From Chromatiaceae bacterium (GTDB taxonomy: Bacteria; Pseudomonadota; Gammaproteobacteria; Chromatiales; Chromatiaceae), in contig JACDZG010000035.1 in NCBI GenBank assembly GCA_013426805.1, positions 1-59,603 on the forward strand: a stretch of DNA of 59,603 bases. The letters run 5' to 3'. Positions 40,956 to 50,173 of the stretch are shown here, piece by piece. The position numbers were made by a program, and so were the translations under genes. The notes under the pieces are model-generated. The model did not search any database. It was not told where the DNA came from and was given only the letters and a program-made list of their open reading frames with translations. The stretch's first letter is position 1. Each line of letters opens with the position of its first letter.

Positions 40956-40985
40956 GGCGCGGATGACCACGAGCCGCCGCGTGTC

Positions 40986-42017
40986 ATGAGCCCGACCTTG
41001 CTCGGATTGGCGGCGCTACCCACCGCCGCGGGACTCAGCGCGGTTGCCGCGCGCTGGCTGGCCGGACGCGGCGCCCTGCTCGATCACCCCAACGCCCGTT
41101 CGCTCCATCAAGTTGCGGTGCCGCGCAGTGGTGGTTTGGCGGTGCTCTTCGGTCTGGTCGTCACGCTGTGCCTGTGCCGGTTCGCCGGGCTTAACCCTGA
41201 CCAACTGCCGTGGGTTGCGGGGGCGCTGCTGCCGGTCGCAGCCGTGTCGCTGCTGGACGATCTGGGCGCGGTCTCGCGCCGTCTGCGCTTCGCCGTGCAT
41301 CTTGGCGCCGGGCTGCTCCTGGCCGCCGGCGGGCTGTTATGGGGTTCGCCGGGGCTGCCCGGCGCGGACTGGCCCTTGCCCGCACCGCTGGCCTGGCTGC
41401 TGACGGTGCTCTACGTGGTCTGGATGATCAATCTGTACAATTTCATGGATGGCATGGACGGTTTCGCCGGCGGCATGGCCCTGTTCGGCTTCGGTGCCCT
41501 GGCGGTTTTGGGCTGGCAGGGGGGCGACCCGGTCTTTGCCCTGATTGCCGCCTGTATCGCCGCGGCCGCGGGGGGCTTTCTGTTCAGCAATTTTCCCCCG
41601 GCCCGGATTTTCCTTGGTGATCTCGGTTCCTCCAGTCTTGGTCTGCTTGCTGCCGCGCTGTCATTATGGGGTGCCGCGACCGGACTCTTTCCGCTGTGGG
41701 TCGCCTGGCTGGCGTTCTCTCCCTTCGTCGTCGATGCGACCTGGACGCTGGCGCGGCGGCTGGTGCGGGGCGAGCGCATCTGGGAGGCGCATCGCAGTCA
41801 TCATTACCAGCGGCTGGTGCTCGCCGGTTGGGGTCATCGCAAGACGGTCGTGCGCGGTTATGTCGTGATGGCTGCCGCCGCCGCCTGTGCGGTCGCTGCC
41901 CCGGCCCTGCCGTTGCATGAGCAATGGCTGGTGCTGCTGGCCTGGGCGGCGATCTACGCGCTGATTCACATACGTGTGCGTCTGGCTGAAGGCCAGCACT
42001 CCGCGGAGGCCCACTAG
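40986..42017 (+). CDS. WecA/MraY-type glycosyltransferase family 4 membrane protein
   Basis: This 343-residue integral membrane protein transfers a sugar phosphate to undecaprenyl phosphate. About ten hydrophobic segments surround cytoplasmic signatures: DHPNARSLHQVAVPRSGG, VSLLDDLGAVSRRLR (Mg-binding DD), NLYNFMDGMDGFAGG, ARIFLGDLGSSSLG and the HRSHHYQRLV histidine motif. This points to O-antigen or exopolysaccharide initiation rather than MraY. Its TAG stop overlaps the GTG of gspE by one base, so it may be cotranscribed with the secretion operon. Confidence 0.9.
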   Translation: MSPTLLGLAALPTAAGLSAVAARWLAGRGALLDHPNARSLHQVAVPRSGGLAVLFGLVVTLCLCRFAGLNPDQLPWVAGALLPVAAVSLLDDLGAVSRRLRFAVHLGAGLLLAAGGLLWGSPGLPGADWPLPAPLAWLLTVLYVVWMINLYNFMDGMDGFAGGMALFGFGALAVLGWQGGDPVFALIAACIAAAAGGFLFSNFPPARIFLGDLGSSSLGLLAAALSLWGAATGLFPLWVAWLAFSPFVVDATWTLARRLVRGERIWEAHRSHHYQRLVLAGWGHRKTVVRGYVVMAAAAACAVAAPALPLHEQWLVLLAWAAIYALIHIRVRLAEGQHSAEAH

Positions 42018-43903
42018 TGCAGGAAGAGCCTTTCTTGGACGATCTTCCCGTTTTCACCGGGACGCGTGACGACCCCGAGCCATTGCCCTTAGCGCCCGAC
42101 GGCGCCGAGCGGGCCGCCCAGCCGACCGCCGCGCTCACCGACCTTGGCTCGGAACCCGCTACGGACATCGCCTCACACCCGGAGCCTCCGGCGGGTCTGG
42201 GCGCCGATCAGGCTCCGGTCGAGCGCCCGCCGGAGGCACGCATCGTCGCCTTACTCTATGAGCGGGGCAAGCTCACCGCGGGCGATCTGGCCCGCGCCCG
42301 CCGATTGGCCGACGATGGCGGCGAACCCTTGCTGCGGATGTTGGTGCGTCTGGGTCTGGTCTCCGAGCGGGATATGGCGCAGGCGATGAGCGAGGTCCTG
42401 GACCTGCCCCTGGCGGATCCCGCGCAGTTCCCCGCCGAACCCGTTGCCGAAGGCCTCTTCACCCTGCGGTTTCTCAAAGACGCCAAGGTGTTACCCATGG
42501 CGGAGGATGACGAACACCTGCGCGTCGCGGTGGCGGATGCAGTCGACCCCTACATCCTGCCGGCAGTCGCGATGGCCGCGGGCAAGCGGGTGGAAGGGGT
42601 CATCGCCCTGGCCTCCGAGATTGAGCTCGCCCTGGCGCGGCTCTATGAGAAGCAGACCGAGCCGGACCCGAATGCGGAACCCGATTACGGGGATTTCGAC
42701 GAGGAAGATATCGAGCATCTGAAGGATCTGGCCAGCGAGGCGCCGGTGATCCGCATGGTCAATCACATGATCCAGAAGGCGGTGGAATCCCGTGCATCGG
42801 ATATCCATATCGAGCCCTTCGCCGATGAACTGAAGGTGCGCTATCGGATCGACGGCATCCTGAAGGAGGTCGATGCCCCGCCGGTGCGCTCCACCGCGGC
42901 GGTGATTTCGCGTGTCAAGATCATGGCCAAGCTCAATATCGCGGAGCGCCGTCTGCCGCAGGACGGGCGCATCCCCGTCCGCGTGCAGGGCCGCGAGCTC
43001 GACCTGCGCGTCTCCACCGTGCCCACCATGTTCGGTGAGAGCGTGGTCATGCGGCTGCTGGACAAGGAGAGCGTGCGCTTCGATTTCGATGCCCTGGGTT
43101 TCGACGGCACTCCCCGGCAGCGCCTGATCGACATCCTGGAGCAGCCTTACGGCATTTTGCTCGTCACCGGACCCACGGGTTCCGGCAAGAGCACGACGCT
43201 TTATACCGCGCTGTCCCGGCTCAACACACAAGAACGCAAGATCATCACGGTCGAGGACCCGGTGGAGTATCAACTGCCGGGCATCAACCAGATTCAGGTC
43301 AAGTCCGCCATCGGCATGACCTTCGCCGGGGCCCTGCGCGCCATCGTCCGCCAGGATCCGGACATCATCATGGTCGGCGAGATGCGCGATCTCGAGACCG
43401 CCCGCATCGCCGTGCAGTCGGCTCTGACCGGACACGTGGTCCTGTCCACGCTGCACACCAACGACGCGGCCAGCGGAGTCACCCGCCTGCTCGACATGGG
43501 TGTCGAGGATTATCTGCTGACCTCCACCGTCAACGGCATTCTCGGTCAGCGTCTGGTGCGCAGCCTCTGCCCCCATTGCCGTGAACCCTATGCTGCCCTG
43601 CCGGAACTCGCCGCGCGCTTCACGCGCTTTCAGCCGGACGGTCCCGAACCGATCAAACTGTATCGTCCGGGCGGCTGCGACCTCTGTAACGGCACCGGCT
43701 ACCGCGGCCGGCTGGTGATCTCGGAGGTGCTGCTGATGACCGATCCGATCCGCAAGCTGGTGCTGAGTCACGCGACCGCCAACGCGATTCAGCGCCTGGC
43801 CATGGAAGAGGGAATGGCCACCATGTATGAGGACGGGCTGCGCAAGGCGATGGCCGGGCGCACCACGGTGGAGGAGGTGTTGCGGGTCGCGGAGGACGAT
43901 TAA
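42017..43903 (+). CDS. gspE: type II secretion system ATPase GspE
   Basis: This 628-residue cytoplasmic ATPase powers pseudopilus assembly. A disordered N-terminus (1-70) precedes the N1/N2 domain (PPEARIVALLYERGKLTAGD). The core has Walker A GPTGSGKSTTLY (about 383-394), the Asp box VEDPVEYQLPGINQIQV, Walker B DPDIIMVGEMRD and the His box STLHTNDAA. The zinc-binding tetracysteine (CPHC at about 518, CDLC at about 555) marks GspE. The GTG start overlaps the previous stop (TAGTG). It heads the gsp cluster. Confidence 0.95.
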   Translation: MQEEPFLDDLPVFTGTRDDPEPLPLAPDGAERAAQPTAALTDLGSEPATDIASHPEPPAGLGADQAPVERPPEARIVALLYERGKLTAGDLARARRLADDGGEPLLRMLVRLGLVSERDMAQAMSEVLDLPLADPAQFPAEPVAEGLFTLRFLKDAKVLPMAEDDEHLRVAVADAVDPYILPAVAMAAGKRVEGVIALASEIELALARLYEKQTEPDPNAEPDYGDFDEEDIEHLKDLASEAPVIRMVNHMIQKAVESRASDIHIEPFADELKVRYRIDGILKEVDAPPVRSTAAVISRVKIMAKLNIAERRLPQDGRIPVRVQGRELDLRVSTVPTMFGESVVMRLLDKESVRFDFDALGFDGTPRQRLIDILEQPYGILLVTGPTGSGKSTTLYTALSRLNTQERKIITVEDPVEYQLPGINQIQVKSAIGMTFAGALRAIVRQDPDIIMVGEMRDLETARIAVQSALTGHVVLSTLHTNDAASGVTRLLDMGVEDYLLTSTVNGILGQRLVRSLCPHCREPYAALPELAARFTRFQPDGPEPIKLYRPGGCDLCNGTGYRGRLVISEVLLMTDPIRKLVLSHATANAIQRLAMEEGMATMYEDGLRKAMAGRTTVEEVLRVAEDD

Positions 43904-43904
43904 G

Positions 43905-45113
43905 GTGCCCAAGTATTTCTATAAGGCGGTCAAACTCGACGGCGAGCCGGTCGAAGGGGAGCTGGAGGCGGCCGACGAGCCGGCGCTGGTCAATCTGTTG
44001 CAGTCGCAGGGGCTGCTCCCGGTCGAGACGCGCTCCGCCGGCGGTCTGCGGGCGCGGCTCGGGCGCACCCGGCGGCGTCGCCTGAGCCAGAAAGAGATCG
44101 GCATCCTCACCCGTGAACTCGCCACCCTGATCGAGGCCGGCATGACGCTGGACCGCTCGCTCCAGGTGTTGATCGACCTGACCGCGGAGGAGCATCTGGT
44201 GCGCGTGCTCGCGGACCTGCAGGGGCGGGTGCGCGGTGGTGCCACCTTCTCCAGCGCACTGGAGGCTCAGGACGGGCAGTTTGCGCGTCTCTACATCAAC
44301 ATGGTGCGGGCGGGCGAGGCCAGCGGTGCACTGGATCAGGTTCTGGATCGGCTGGCCGACTATCTGGAGCGGGTGGCCGAACTGCGGCAGACCGTCACCT
44401 CGGCGCTGGTCTATCCGGCCATTCTGCTGTTCGTGGCGGCGTCCTCGGTCATTCTGCTCCTGGTCTTCGTGGTGCCCCAGTTCACCGTGCTCTTCGATGA
44501 CATGGGCAAAGCGCTGCCGCTGCCGACGCAGATCGTGGTCGCCGCCGGCAACCTGTTCCGCAACTACTGGTGGGCCATGCTCGTCGCCGCCGCGCTGACC
44601 GCCCTGGGCCTGGAGCGTTGGATGCAGGACGAACAGGTGCGTGACCGGCTGGACCATCGCGTCTTGCAGATCCCCTTGTTCGGCGACCTGATCTGGAAGA
44701 TGGAGACCGCCCGTCTCGCCCACACGCTCTCTACTCTGCTCAAGAACGGATTGCCGCTGCTCAGTGCCTTGACGCTGGCCAAGGAGGTGGTAAGTAACCG
44801 CAAGATTTCCGGCCTCCTGGACGAGGCGGGTGAGGATCTCAAGCACGGACGCGGACTCGCCGGCCCCCTGGCGCGGCTGCAGGCGTTGCCGGATCTGGCC
44901 TTACAGATGATCCGCGTCGGCGAGGAGTCGGGCGCACTCGACGCCATGCTCGCCAAGGTGGCCAGCATCTATGATCGGGAGACCCGCACCAGTGTCCAGA
45001 GCATGCTGACCCTCCTGGAGCCTATTCTCATCGTCGGCCTGGGGGTCGTGGTCGCGGGGATCATTATTTCCATTCTGATGGCGATTTTGGGGGCCAATGA
45101 TCTGGTATTCTGA
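43905..45113 (+). CDS. gspF: type II secretion inner-membrane protein GspF
   Basis: This 402-residue polytopic platform protein couples GspE to pseudopilin assembly. Two GspF domains occupy about 65-190 (LTRELATLIEAGMTLDRSLQ) and 268-390 (TARLAHTLSTLLKNGLPLLS), and three membrane helices lie at about 168-190, 215-240 and 370-395. The GTG at 43905, just after the gspE stop, gives MPKYFYKAVKLDGEPVEGEL, the normal N-terminus. Confidence 0.94.
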   Translation: MPKYFYKAVKLDGEPVEGELEAADEPALVNLLQSQGLLPVETRSAGGLRARLGRTRRRRLSQKEIGILTRELATLIEAGMTLDRSLQVLIDLTAEEHLVRVLADLQGRVRGGATFSSALEAQDGQFARLYINMVRAGEASGALDQVLDRLADYLERVAELRQTVTSALVYPAILLFVAASSVILLLVFVVPQFTVLFDDMGKALPLPTQIVVAAGNLFRNYWWAMLVAAALTALGLERWMQDEQVRDRLDHRVLQIPLFGDLIWKMETARLAHTLSTLLKNGLPLLSALTLAKEVVSNRKISGLLDEAGEDLKHGRGLAGPLARLQALPDLALQMIRVGEESGALDAMLAKVASIYDRETRTSVQSMLTLLEPILIVGLGVVVAGIIISILMAILGANDLVF

Positions 45114-45244
45114 CAGCCACCTGGAGCGTAGTACATGTGCACCAAGGTCGGCCACGATGGCCGTGCCGGCTAAAGCGATCCTCCGGATTTATCCACAGAT
45201 GTCACAGATTTCCACAGATGAAGAAAAACCTCGGAGAACTGTGA

Positions 45245-46150
45245 ATGCTTACGAAGGCCGATAGTCCCACGACACCCGACGTGGCGAGAATCACCAGGCC
45301 TGCCCCGCTGTTGTTGCGCGGCGCGACGATTTTTGCGGGCGACGCGCTCACCGTTTTGCGCCGCCTACCCTCGGAATCGGTGCGGTGCATCGTCACGTCA
45401 CCCCCTTATTGGGGTTTGCGGGATTACGGGTATGACGAGCAAATCGGGCTGGAAGCGACCTTATCGCAGTTCCTACACCGTCTGGTTGCGGTGTTTGCCG
45501 AGTCGAAGCGCGTGCTGACAGATGATGGCACCCTCTGGCTTAACATTGGCGACGGCTACACCAGCGGCAACCGTGGCTGGAGAGCGCCCGATAAAAAGAA
45601 TCCGGCGCGGGCCATGGACGTTCGACCGGATACACCGGAAGGTTTGAAGCCCAAGGATCTGATTGGTGTACCTTGGCGGCTCGCTTTCGCCTTACAAGAG
45701 GACGGCTGGTATCTGCGCAGCGATGTCGTCTGGAATAAGCCCAATGCCATGCCGGAAAGTGTGAAGGACCGTCCCGCCCGTTCACATGAGTACCTGTTTA
45801 TGCTCTCTAAATCGGAGCGCTACTTCTATGATTGGCAGGCCGTCAGAGAGCCGGCGGATGGCGGGGGGTTGCGCAACCGTCGTTCCGTTTGGCATGTCAA
45901 CACCAAACCGTTCGCGGGCGCGCATTTCGCAACCTTCCCGCCCGACTTGATTCGGCCCTGCATTTTGGCCTCCACCGAGCCAGGGGATTATGTGCTTGAT
46001 CCTTTTTTTGGATCGGGCACCGTGGGTGTCACTTGCCGGGAGGAGAACCGGCAATATGTCGGAATCGAGCTCAATCCTGATTATGTGGCATTGGCTGCGT
46101 CACGTTTGCGGGGACAGAACAGTAATGTGATTAAGATCGCGGCGACATGA
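45245..46150 (+). CDS. DNA (N4-cytosine/N6-adenine) methyltransferase, beta-class order
   Basis: This 301-residue methyltransferase has catalytic motif IV VTSPPYWGLRDYG at about 42-54, before the SAM-binding motif I DPFFGSGTVGVTC at about 253-265. That is the beta order; SPPYW is frequent in N4-cytosine enzymes. Recognition residues lie between (RSDVVWNKPNAMPES). No restriction partner is adjacent. It interrupts the gsp operon between gspF and gspG, preceded by a gap with CACAGAT repeats (45193-45220), so it looks acquired. It overlaps the next gene by 4 bp. Confidence 0.9.
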   Translation: MLTKADSPTTPDVARITRPAPLLLRGATIFAGDALTVLRRLPSESVRCIVTSPPYWGLRDYGYDEQIGLEATLSQFLHRLVAVFAESKRVLTDDGTLWLNIGDGYTSGNRGWRAPDKKNPARAMDVRPDTPEGLKPKDLIGVPWRLAFALQEDGWYLRSDVVWNKPNAMPESVKDRPARSHEYLFMLSKSERYFYDWQAVREPADGGGLRNRRSVWHVNTKPFAGAHFATFPPDLIRPCILASTEPGDYVLDPFFGSGTVGVTCREENRQYVGIELNPDYVALAASRLRGQNSNVIKIAAT

Positions 46151-46776
46151 CCGAGATGACTACAACAACCAAACTCTGCATCACCCGGCATGGCGAGACC
46201 AACTGGAATATCTTCGGGATACTTCAGGGCTGGATCGATGTGCCGCTGAACGACAAGGGCCGCATCCAGGCCCTGGAACTGGCCGAGGCGCTGGCGGGCC
46301 AGGGTTTTTCGCGGGTCTGTACCAGCCCGCTGCGACGCTCCGCGGAGACCGCCGAGATCATTGCCGAGGCCTGGGGGATGCCGCCGCCGATGGCTTACGA
46401 GGGCCTGAAGGAGCGCAATTTTGGTCTGATCCAGGGCCAGCCCAAGAGCGAACTGGCCGAAAGCCACCCGGGTCTCTACCAGGAGATCCTGCGGCGCAAT
46501 CCGGCGGCGCATTTCGACGAGGGCGAGTCCGTGGATCATTTCGCCGACCGGGTGATCGCGGCCTTGCATGAGGTTGCGGAACAGTATCCCGGTGAGCGGG
46601 TGCTGATCATTACCCACGGTTGGGTCATGGATGTGATCACACGTTACATCAGCGGCCTGCCGCGCACGACCGTGCTGGACTTGAAGCGCAAGAACGGCGA
46701 GTCGATCTGGCTCGAACTGACGTCCGCCGCGACCTTTGTCGAAAGTGATGCCGGCAACAGCCCTGCGCCCTGTTGA
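46147..46776 (+). CDS. histidine phosphatase family protein (GpmB-like)
   Basis: This 209-residue phosphatase has the catalytic loop CITRHGETNWN (phospho-acceptor His in RHG, residues about 11-21), TSPLRRSAETAEIIAEA (second Arg), LKERNFGLIQGQ (proton-donor Glu) and LIITHGWVMDVI (second His). Related proteins act on small phosphoesters, and the substrate cannot be told. The ATG overlaps the methyltransferase stop, so the two genes form one unit inside the gsp cluster. Confidence 0.9.
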   Translation: MTEMTTTTKLCITRHGETNWNIFGILQGWIDVPLNDKGRIQALELAEALAGQGFSRVCTSPLRRSAETAEIIAEAWGMPPPMAYEGLKERNFGLIQGQPKSELAESHPGLYQEILRRNPAAHFDEGESVDHFADRVIAALHEVAEQYPGERVLIITHGWVMDVITRYISGLPRTTVLDLKRKNGESIWLELTSAATFVESDAGNSPAPC

Positions 46777-46934
46777 GCGCTCGCACCGTGTGCGTGCTGG
46801 TTGGGGGTCGCCTGGCGGCGCTCCCCGGGAACCCCTCAGCCCTCGCAGGGTCTCGCTGTCTCGTCAAGGCTGGCCCCCGGTCTTGCGCCTCACTAGAATG
46901 ATGCTCTTCTTTACAACGGTCCGGAGGACCTGCA

Positions 46935-47363
46935 ATGCGTCCGATGTTTTCCAAGCGTACCGTCGGTTTCACCCTGGTCGAACTGCTGGTGGTGCTCGCC
47001 ATCCTGGGTCTGCTGGCCGGGCTGGTGGGGCCTCAGGTCATGAAATTTCTGGGAAGTTCCAAGACCAAGACCGCCAAGTTGCAGATCGATGACCTGGTTG
47101 CCACCATGGATCTCTATCGTCTGGAGACGGGGCGTTACCCGACCGGCGAAGAGGGGCTCGAGGCACTGGTGACCAAGCCGGGCAATGCCGCTAATTGGAA
47201 CGGCCCTTACCTCAAGAAGGGGGATGTGCCCAAGGACCCTTGGGGCTTCGAGTATCAGTACCGCTTTCCCGGCGAGCACGGCGGGGTTGACATCTGGACC
47301 CTGGGTGCCGACAACCGCGAGGGCGGGGAAGGGGAGAACGCTGACGTCAGGAGTTGGGATTAA
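46935..47363 (+). CDS. gspG: major pseudopilin GspG
   Basis: This 142-residue pseudopilin is cleaved by prepilin peptidase after the G in VGFTLVELLVVLAILGLLAG; Glu+5 is present. The calcium-binding C-terminal region is typical (YLKKGDVPKDPWGFEYQY, then GVDIWTLGADN). It forms the shaft of the type II pseudopilus. AGGAGG lies about 10 bp upstream of the ATG. A 158-bp gap after the phosphatase gene may hold a separate promoter for gspG-D. Confidence 0.95.
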   Translation: MRPMFSKRTVGFTLVELLVVLAILGLLAGLVGPQVMKFLGSSKTKTAKLQIDDLVATMDLYRLETGRYPTGEEGLEALVTKPGNAANWNGPYLKKGDVPKDPWGFEYQYRFPGEHGGVDIWTLGADNREGGEGENADVRSWD

Positions 47364-47385
47364 GCAGCCGCCGGTCGCATCCGTG

Positions 47386-47877
47386 ATGCGCGTCTGCCAT
47401 TGGTCAGGCGGCACGGCCGCGGGCTTGCGGGGTTTCACGCTCATCGAACTGGTGGTCGTGCTGGCCGTTGCGGCCTTGCTCATGACGGTGGTTCCGCCCC
47501 TGATCTCAGCGGCCTTGCCCGGAGTGGAACTCAAGGCGGCGGCGCGGCGCACCGCGGCCACCCTGCGGCTCGCCCGCGAGACCGCCATCCGCACCGGCGT
47601 GGATACCGTCTTGGTGGTGGATGTGGAAGAGCGGTTGTTGGAACTCACCGGTTTTCGCACGGTCTCGCTGTCGCGCCGGCTTCGGGTCAAGCTTGATGCG
47701 GCGCAACGTGAGATGTTGGATGACCAGCGCGGGGCCATCCGGTTTTTTCCGGACGGCAGTTCCACCGGCGGGGTCATCATCCTGGCGCGTGCGGATGCCC
47801 GGGAAGATTCCGGCTTCCAGGTCGGTGTCAACTGGCTGACCGGACGGGTGCGCATGGCCGCCGTGGGTGGCGAATGA
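47386..47877 (+). CDS. gspH: minor pseudopilin GspH
   Basis: This 163-residue protein has the prepilin motif RGFTLIELVVVLAVAALLMT (cleavage after the G at about residue 16) and a GspH-type C-terminal beta domain (ARRTAATLRLARETAIRTGV, RGAIRFFPDGSSTGGVIIL). The start ATG at 47386 keeps a short leader; the frame upstream overlaps gspG and is noise. It is followed by gspI with a 4-bp overlap. Confidence 0.9.
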   Translation: MRVCHWSGGTAAGLRGFTLIELVVVLAVAALLMTVVPPLISAALPGVELKAAARRTAATLRLARETAIRTGVDTVLVVDVEERLLELTGFRTVSLSRRLRVKLDAAQREMLDDQRGAIRFFPDGSSTGGVIILARADAREDSGFQVGVNWLTGRVRMAAVGGE

Positions 47878-48296
47878 TCGGACTGCGGTGTCGGGTGAAG
47901 CGACAGGCCGGTTTTTCGCTGCTGGAGGTGCTGGTCGCCTTTGCTATCCTGGCTGTCTCGCTCGGGGTGCTGATGCAAATCTTTTCCCGCGCCACCCAGA
48001 CCACCATGACCGCGGCCCAATACAGTCGCGCCGTCTCGCTCGCCGAAGCGCGGCTCGCCGCGGTCGGGAGCGCGATTCCTCTGGAGGCGGGCGTGACCTC
48101 CGGCGACCCTGAGGATGGGTTTGCCTGGGAGCTGAGCATCATCCCGACTCAACTCACTGCCGAGGAGCCGGGGTTGCTCGCCGACGAGCCCCGGGTCACG
48201 CCCTATCGGGTGACGGCGCTCGTGGTATGGCAAGACGGTGCCCGGACTCGGCGCCTGACGCTGAGCACCCTGCGTCTGGGTGAGCAGGCGCAATAG
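47874..48296 (+). CDS. gspI: minor pseudopilin GspI
   Basis: This 140-residue minor pseudopilin has the leader motif QAGFSLLEVLVAFAILAVSL (cleavage after G13), Glu+5 and the family segment YSRAVSLAEARLAAVG. With GspJ and GspK it forms the pseudopilus tip. It overlaps gspH by 4 bp and gspJ by one base (TAGTG). Confidence 0.92.
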   Translation: MIGLRCRVKRQAGFSLLEVLVAFAILAVSLGVLMQIFSRATQTTMTAAQYSRAVSLAEARLAAVGSAIPLEAGVTSGDPEDGFAWELSIIPTQLTAEEPGLLADEPRVTPYRVTALVVWQDGARTRRLTLSTLRLGEQAQ

Positions 48297-49045
48297 TGTA
48301 TCCATTTGCCGACACTGTCCTTCCCGTGGTAAGTCAAGGCGCGCGGACTGACGCCGGACCACGCGGCGGCCGCGGTTTTACCCTGGTCGAATTGCTGATT
48401 GCCCTGGCGATGGTCAGTCTGATCACCGTCTTGCTGTTCTCCGGATTGCGGCTCGGTTCCCGTTCCTGGGATGCCGTGGATGCGTCCGCTGAGCGCACCG
48501 GCGCCTTGCGTCTTGCCCATGGCTTTCTCCTGCGCACCCTCACTCAGGCACGGGCGGCATCCCTGGTGTATGACGGTGCCATGGTTCCGGTGTTCGGTGG
48601 TGACGCGCAGCGGCTCGAATACGCGGCCCCGTTGTCGGAGCACGTCGGGGTGCCGGGGATTTATGTCTTGCGACTGCAAGTGGAAGGGTCGGGCGATCGT
48701 CGCAATCTGGTCTTGACCCGCTGGCTGATTCACCCGGAGGTACTCGAAGGGACTGCTGAGATACCCGCCTGGGAGCCGCTCAAGGAGGACTCGCAAATGA
48801 GTCTGGGATCAATACCCCCCGATCAGGACGCCGCCGCCGGCGCCTTCGGACGCACCCTGCTGTTGGAGGATGTGGCTGGGCTGGAGGTGAGCTATTTCGG
48901 CGTGACGGAGGGCGAGAGCGATCCCGAATGGCACGACGAATGGCTGGAGCAAGCGACGCCCCCGTCCCTGGTGCGCATCCACCTGACCACGAGCGAGCAG
49001 ATATGGCCGGACTTGATCGTTGCACTGCCCACCCAGTCCGGCTGA
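48296..49045 (+). CDS. gspJ: minor pseudopilin GspJ
   Basis: This 249-residue tip pseudopilin starts with GTG and has a 27-residue leader before GFTLVELLIALAMVSLITVL. The globular domain (GALRLAHGFLLRTLTQARAA; LLLEDVAGLEVSYFG) is typical. It overlaps gspK by 43 bp, a long overlap needed because the gspK prepilin leader begins inside gspJ. Confidence 0.92.
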   Translation: MYPFADTVLPVVSQGARTDAGPRGGRGFTLVELLIALAMVSLITVLLFSGLRLGSRSWDAVDASAERTGALRLAHGFLLRTLTQARAASLVYDGAMVPVFGGDAQRLEYAAPLSEHVGVPGIYVLRLQVEGSGDRRNLVLTRWLIHPEVLEGTAEIPAWEPLKEDSQMSLGSIPPDQDAAAGAFGRTLLLEDVAGLEVSYFGVTEGESDPEWHDEWLEQATPPSLVRIHLTTSEQIWPDLIVALPTQSG

Positions 49046-49989
49046 GCCGCCCCCTGGGTTCGCGTCGCGGTATCGCTTTGGTGCTGGTCCTCTGGGTCCT
49101 GACACTGTTGACTGTGATGGCCGTGGGCATGACTGCGGCGCAGCGCACCGAGACCGCCCTGACGGAGAACCAGATCGCCGACGCCCGTTTCCGCGCCCTG
49201 ACCGATGCGGCGATCGCCTACGCCCTGTTCGGCTTTATCAACCCGCCGCCTGCGGCGCCTGAGGTCGGGTTGGGTGCCGAGGAGACGGCAACGCCGGTCT
49301 GGCTGCCCAACGGTGCGTCCCGCTCCTGGGAGTTCGACGGTACCGCGTTGCGCATCGCGGTGTTCAATGAGCAGTCGCGGATCAACCTGAATCTGGCGCC
49401 GGCGTCGATCCTGGCCGCCCTGTTGGTTGCGCTCGGGGTGGAGGATGAAGCGGCCGGCGCAATCGGCGACGCCATTGTCGACTGGCGCGACGAGGATGAT
49501 TTAAAGCAACTGAATGGGGCGGAGGACGCGGATTATGAGGATGACGGGCGGGTCGCCGGGGCCAAGGATGCGCCGTTCGTCGCGGTCGAGGAACTGCAGC
49601 AGGTGTTGGGGATGACGCGTGAACTTTACCTGCTTGCGGCCCCGGAGTTGACCGTCGATGCCGCGGGCGATGAGGTGGAGCAGACCTTCGCGTCGGCGGC
49701 GGTGCTGGCCGCCCTGCAAGGGATCTCGCTGGAAGAGGCGCAACTTCAGGTGCAGGAGCGCGACCAGCCGACGCTTCCGGGCGGCCAGTTGCCGTCCGCG
49801 GTCAATCGCGGCGGGCCGCTTTATCGCATCCAGGTCAGGGAGCAGAGGGGGCCGACGGCCGGCGCCCGCGGCATGGAGGCATTGGTGGAGGTGGCGCCGG
49901 GTCAGGTTCCGCCCTACCAGATACGGTGGCGACGCTTCGGCCTGATCACCGCCCCGCCGACTCCGCTCCCGGTCGAAGCGGGCGGATGA
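49003..49989 (+). CDS. gspK: minor pseudopilin GspK
   Basis: This 328-residue tip pseudopilin has the prepilin segment RRGIALVLVLWVLTLLTVMA, which lacks Glu+5 as GspK does. The saposin-like alpha domain includes RINLNLAPASILAALLVALG and GDAIVDWRDEDDL, whose acidic residues belong to the calcium-binding area. GspK caps the tip and controls its length. The ATG at 49003 gives the shortest sensible leader. Confidence 0.92.
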   Translation: MAGLDRCTAHPVRLSRPLGSRRGIALVLVLWVLTLLTVMAVGMTAAQRTETALTENQIADARFRALTDAAIAYALFGFINPPPAAPEVGLGAEETATPVWLPNGASRSWEFDGTALRIAVFNEQSRINLNLAPASILAALLVALGVEDEAAGAIGDAIVDWRDEDDLKQLNGAEDADYEDDGRVAGAKDAPFVAVEELQQVLGMTRELYLLAAPELTVDAAGDEVEQTFASAAVLAALQGISLEEAQLQVQERDQPTLPGGQLPSAVNRGGPLYRIQVREQRGPTAGARGMEALVEVAPGQVPPYQIRWRRFGLITAPPTPLPVEAGG

Positions 49990-50104
49990 CTGGCGTCCGG
50001 CGCAGTCCTCGTCTTACACTGCAACGCTCACGGCGGATTGACGGCAAGCAACCCCGCGTACAACAGATCCAATCGCTTCCAATACCTGTCGTCGTTGGTT
50101 TCTC

Positions 50105-50145
50105 GTTTTTCGTAACCCGATGCTTGATAAAGACGAACGAAAAAC
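50105..50145 (+). other. stem-loop in the AT-rich leader of gspL
   Basis: GTTTTTCGT (50105-50113) and its exact complement ACGAAAAAC (50137-50145) can pair across a 23-nt loop in the 184-bp gap before gspL. This is the only sizeable gap within gspG-D and is poorer in GC than its surroundings. It may be an internal promoter or processing site; no T-run follows. Confidence 0.3.
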
Positions 50146-50173
50146 CAAAAACTTAAAACCGTTTCGAATATCT

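Noticed and set aside
42491-43912. 473-codon minus-strand frame opposite gspE
   Set aside because: His/Gln/Arg-rich shadow frame; gspE on the other strand has all catalytic motifs.
46911-48362. 483-codon minus-strand frame opposite gspG-gspI
   Set aside because: It covers three pseudopilin genes whose prepilin motifs are unmistakable; the composition is noise.
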